Part shown: positions 55,001 to 59,952 of the stretch, in pieces
Position numbering within the stretch: the first letter of the stretch is position 1
Layout of the letters: each line of letters opens with the position of its first letter
Origin: Ectobius pallidus
Lineage: Eukaryota; Arthropoda; Insecta; Blattodea; Ectobiidae
Length of the DNA: 64,000 nt
Direction of reading: 5' to 3'
Assembly (NCBI GenBank): GCA_964059195.1
Contig: CAXKWD010000006.1
Location: 178,248,825 to 178,312,824 of the forward strand
Notes under the pieces: generated by a model
The model's database searches: none
What the model was told of the DNA's origin: nothing
What the model saw: only the letters and a program-made list of their open reading frames with translations
Made by a program: the position numbers and the translations under genes

Positions 55001-58000
55001 TTGTGCATTCAAAGCCAAACTAAACTTTGTTTCTGTCTCGGTAACTCTTATTTTATATAAACAAACGAGTCCAAAATTCAGAGTAAACAACCCCAGCACG
55101 AAGTATTGTGATCGGGAAAACATCATCATCATCATCATCATCATCTTTATTTGCGAATGGAGCTAGATACAGCTATTTGGCATGGTCAAAATACAATATA
55201 CAGGATGTTAATGAATAACACCGAAATGTTTTACCTGTATATAGAGGGAACGTAGACAAGCAACTTTCATTAGGAGATTTTTGCTCTATGACGTAAAATG
55301 TGTATGCTACAGGGCTTTAAAGTAATTATAATTTTGGGCTCATAAGTCAATAAATAAGCAAAATAGGGTTAAAATTTTCATTAAATTGACTTTAAAATTA
55401 AATCCTGATGATATTAATTTTCTGTGCAAAAATCATCATGTTCTCAAATCTGAATTTATAAATATTCTTGGTATTAATATTGACAGTAAATTGAACTGGA
55501 AAAAACAGACTGAAAATCTCTATAGCAAACTAAATAAAACAATATACTTATTGGTGCAACTATCACAGGTTATAACACAAGAGACATTGATTGTAGTTTA
55601 TTTTTCGTTATTTCATTCACACCTTGAATATAATGCCTCTCTATGGGGAGTTATAAATAGTCTTAGCTTTAACCAATTGTTTTCACTACAAAAAAGAGCT
55701 ATTCGAATTATAGGGAAATTACAATATAATCAAACTTGCAGGCATACTTTTCCCAAATTAAAAATACTTACACTGACTGGAATCTATCTACATTACGTAA
55801 TCACATTTGTTAAAACTAACAAAAATATTAAATTAGTTAGAAATGCAGATGTTCATAATCATTATACGAGAAGAGGTACTGACCTTTTCTTGAACTCTTA
55901 CAGAGGTGAATTTGCAAAGAAGAACATCATCTTTTCTGGCTCTAAATTTTATAATATGCTACCACCCCAACTTAAAGAAATACATTCGACAAGAAGTTTT
56001 AAGATAAAACTCAAAGAATTTTTAATTGCCAAATCATTCTACACTATAAACGAATATGAAGAATACTGTGCGGTTTCTAAATCTGAATAATTATTTTTGT
56101 CCTTATCAAATATAATATAATTAATGCATTATTACTGTATCCTGATCATCTCATACCGATACTGGTCTGTTTTACTTCACTTTTATTTTATTCTGATTTC
56201 ACAAAATGATGTGGATATTATATATATGTTTGCATGTTTATTAATTACTGAGTAGGGCATGGAGCAAAATGGGTCTGAACAGTTAATATTGTAGCCTACT
56301 TATAGATCACAAATTGTATACCTGTGTAAACGGCAATTTTAATGTATACTGCAGGGTATTTAAATTGTATATTGTATGACGAAGCCAAAAATTGTAATAT
56401 TTTATATGGTGAATAAACAAACAAACAAACAAACAAACAAACAAACAAACAAACTTCATGCCTTCCTAATGATCCATAAAAACCTGATTCTTAATCATTC
56501 ATCCACAGCTATTATAAAATTTAGAGTTTTCAAAATGTACAAAATTTACAGATCAATCACATGACTGGCCATCACTGCATTATTTTTTTAATTCATAACT
56601 ACTGACTACAGTGTTCACAACGAAGTTCCTTTGTTTTGCATTTTTTTCCCCCCAAATGCTAGAAGTCAATGGGGGCCATGCCCTGGGAGATTTCATGCTG
56701 TAACAGGAAAAATTGAATCAATAGAGCAAAATTAAAGTTGCTTGTCTATGTCCCCTCTATACACTGGTAAAAAATTTCGGTGTTATTCGTTAACACTCTA
56801 TATAAGTTATTATAAAAAATTATTGTCAAAAACATTTTGATTACCAGCTATTCTCTACAATTTTTTACAATATATCATATGAGACCTTTTCTTATGTAGA
56901 GTAAGAATTACATGCTTCAAGTAACTGTAATAATTATAATAGGCCTATAATATTTGTAGTATGTGGCTTCACATTGACAATGCCAGAAACTTGTATACAA
57001 GTCTATTTAGTGGAATAAATTATTATTATTATTATATTATTATTATGAAACTGAAAAGATGTCTTTCTGTCTGTGGACAAGTGTTGCGGTTCACTATGTT
57101 TCAATTAATAAGAACTTTTTTTTTCCCCGAACCGCTCAGAATTTGCTTTCTATAACTGAAATATTGAGAGGACATTCCATTAATTTTATCCAAAATGTTG
57201 ATTTTTTAAATAACTTAGGCGCTAAAGATTTTAATAAAAAAATGTAAATTTTGAAACATCTATATTCCGCTGAAAAATGGCTATATTGGTTTTTTGTAAC
57301 AAGTACTTAGTGGATACTTGACTTGTGTCCTTTTTTTTTTATCTTCCTATTATTTTTTTGTGATGCACATTTCTTTATAAAATTAATTGATATCAAGACA
57401 ACGAAATAAATATTACTTAAATGCAGTCAGAACAGGCATTAACTAAAATATGAATGACATTCTTTTGTTTCCAGTAGTAATAATTAACTTATTGCACTCT
57501 GTGGCTCCACAAAATAAATGAATTTAAGTCATACATTACATTGACTTTTGTTTCGTTTGCACAAAAATTTTATTTCCTTGACTTAGGAAATGTAAGTCTA
57601 TTAAATAGTCTGAGCAATTATTTGTTCAGTGCGATGCTGTTAGGAGAATACTTATTGTAGATACCAGTAAGTGAGGAAGATGTTTGTTTGCAGGTTTGGG
57701 TCTCCCTGGAGACTACTTGGGTTCCAGAGCACTGACGGAACTGCAGCCTCCGCCCTCCACCATCGGTAGTTCTGAGTTCCCCATCAGCATAGATGGTGAG
57801 TCATCACCAATCATTTGATTTCTCTTGCACACATCTATCTTCTTAAATCTGGCAGGTCATCTGGACCTGCACATCCTATCCATTTTTGGGAGTTGCCATT
57901 TTAGAATTGTGACAAGGACATGAAAATGTCACATTTGTACATATAAAACCCACAGAGTTATGGAGTTGAACATCATTAGGGGGCAGATTTCTATGATCTA

Positions 58001-59910
58001 ATAAATAGGATATATGCATGCATTTATGACCTAAAAAATATTACCAATAAAATTTAAAATATGACTTTACCACTTACACATTGTATATATTTTCTTAAGT
58101 ATTTAAAATATCTGTAAATTCTCAAAAAGTATCATTATAATGCAAAATTTACAAAATATGATACGAAACTTCTTTAATTTCTTTAATATGCACACAAATA
58201 TGCAAAATAAATGACCTAAATATGCTATAATAGTTGAAAATTTCCTAAATATGCAGTTATATGCACAATAAAAGCCATTCCATTTTCACCAGGATGCTTG
58301 GATTCGGGTTTAAATTAGTCGGAAACCTGAAATAATGCAAAGGGGAAAATATGACATGTCATAGAAATCTGTCCTCTTATCGTCATGAATACGTTGCTAT
58401 GCTTCATTATCATTAAAGCCAAATTGTATACAACTGTGTTCAACTGCAATCAAATGTTCAAGTTTTTTTGTTTTTAGAATACTTAAAATACAAATATGTC
58501 AGTTGACCTCAGCGATCAATTGTTTACAAGTTTTTGTAGTGAAGAGAATAGATTCGTTTGCTGATGCATTCGTTTGTATTGCATCCTCAAATTCCGAATT
58601 GACAGCTCAGCTTGTGAACGAAGAGTCTGTACAGTTTTCCTTGAAAATGAACAGTTGTGTTTAAACAAAGCGCTTATGCTAAGAGCCTTGTAAGTACATA
58701 ATTCAATTCCTTTAAAAAGTTTTGATTCAGATGAATTAATATTATGATAGCAGTTGTCAGTTTCATTGAGAGACTTGTAATGAAACCACAGAATATTATT
58801 ACATGAGAATATATAGTGTATGGCGTAAGTGTTTTTCAATGAGGTTCACCATAAGCGTAATCATAGAAAGGTTGGGTTGTATCTGGTGCTAGTTCAGTTG
58901 GTACAGAATGCCATAAGTCATGGGTTTGAGTCCCATTATCATAGGAATTTTTCTCCTAAAATATTGTCATGTAATATTGAACAGATACAATATTCATGAA
59001 CACATATCTGGATCTCATGATGAATTAGAGTAGACGAGGTACGTCTGCCAATCTATCCTCAACACTCCTAGGTTCAATCTGGGCGGATGTAGGAGAGGAG
59101 ATGGAGAGAGTGCAGCTAAGCACCTTATGACTAGGATGATAATAGGATAAGGTAATGAAAATCCAACACAGCATTTGCCTCAGTGGCTGCAGATAACCAT
59201 GGAAAAGCCGCATCAGGTTGGCGGATCTCGAGATTTGAACCCGTACCCTCCAAAATGCTGAAGCTTATAATGGGTTACTTTAAATTTATTTTTTGTAAAT
59301 ATTTTGATTTAATGGAGAAGTGCTGCTTTGCTAATTGAACTGGTTTCTCGTTTCAGCAAGTTCTCGGCTCACCAGTCCTCGGCCGAGCAGTTTACGACAG
59401 AGTAGGAAAAGAGCTTTATCATCATCACCATACTCGGATTCATTTGACATAAACTCGATGATCAGATTCTCACCAAATTCCCTGGTGTCCATAGTGAACG
59501 GGTCACGCAGTTCTAGTGCAAGCGGCTCATATGGACATCTGTCTGCAGGTAAGCCGTTCACTTCACAGCTTGTCATGTACGAAAGACATCGCTATTTGTG
59601 TCGTCGTAAGCAAAATATGATTTTGATTGCATGTTATGATTGCAGGTGCCATCAGTCCGGCGCTGGGCATGCACTCGGGTATGGCCCCGCACCTCCAGCA
59701 ACTGCAAGCACATCTCCTGCGAACGGCTACAGGAGGTCTATTGCCGCCTCTGCCACCACAGTCTCAAGCTGCCGGAGGTCTCTTCCTGCCTCACCATCCG
59801 CTTCAACCTTCCCCAGGACATCCCGTGTCAAAAACAGAAGTGAGTTCAATTTTCTGTGGACCAATTTAATCTAATAAGTATCCACCTTAAACCTCTTTTA
59901 AGTATTGTAA

Positions 59911-59952
<42 letters not shown>

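Larger units (their letters stand above)
51047..57693 (+). other. ci: ci intron 2 (6.6 kb)
   Basis: GTGAGT at 51047 to TTGCAG at 57693. Holds two copies of element D, two copies of repeat C, a GC-rich island at 54540-54840, and a composite TIR/LINE element at 55199-56812. No other gene recognised. Confidence 0.9.
57796..59356 (+). other. ci: ci intron 3
   Basis: GTGAGT to TTTCAG. Contains element E (57980-58375), a SINE relic (58880-58990) and a B-box-like TTCAATCTGGG at about 59072. No gene. Confidence 0.9.
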
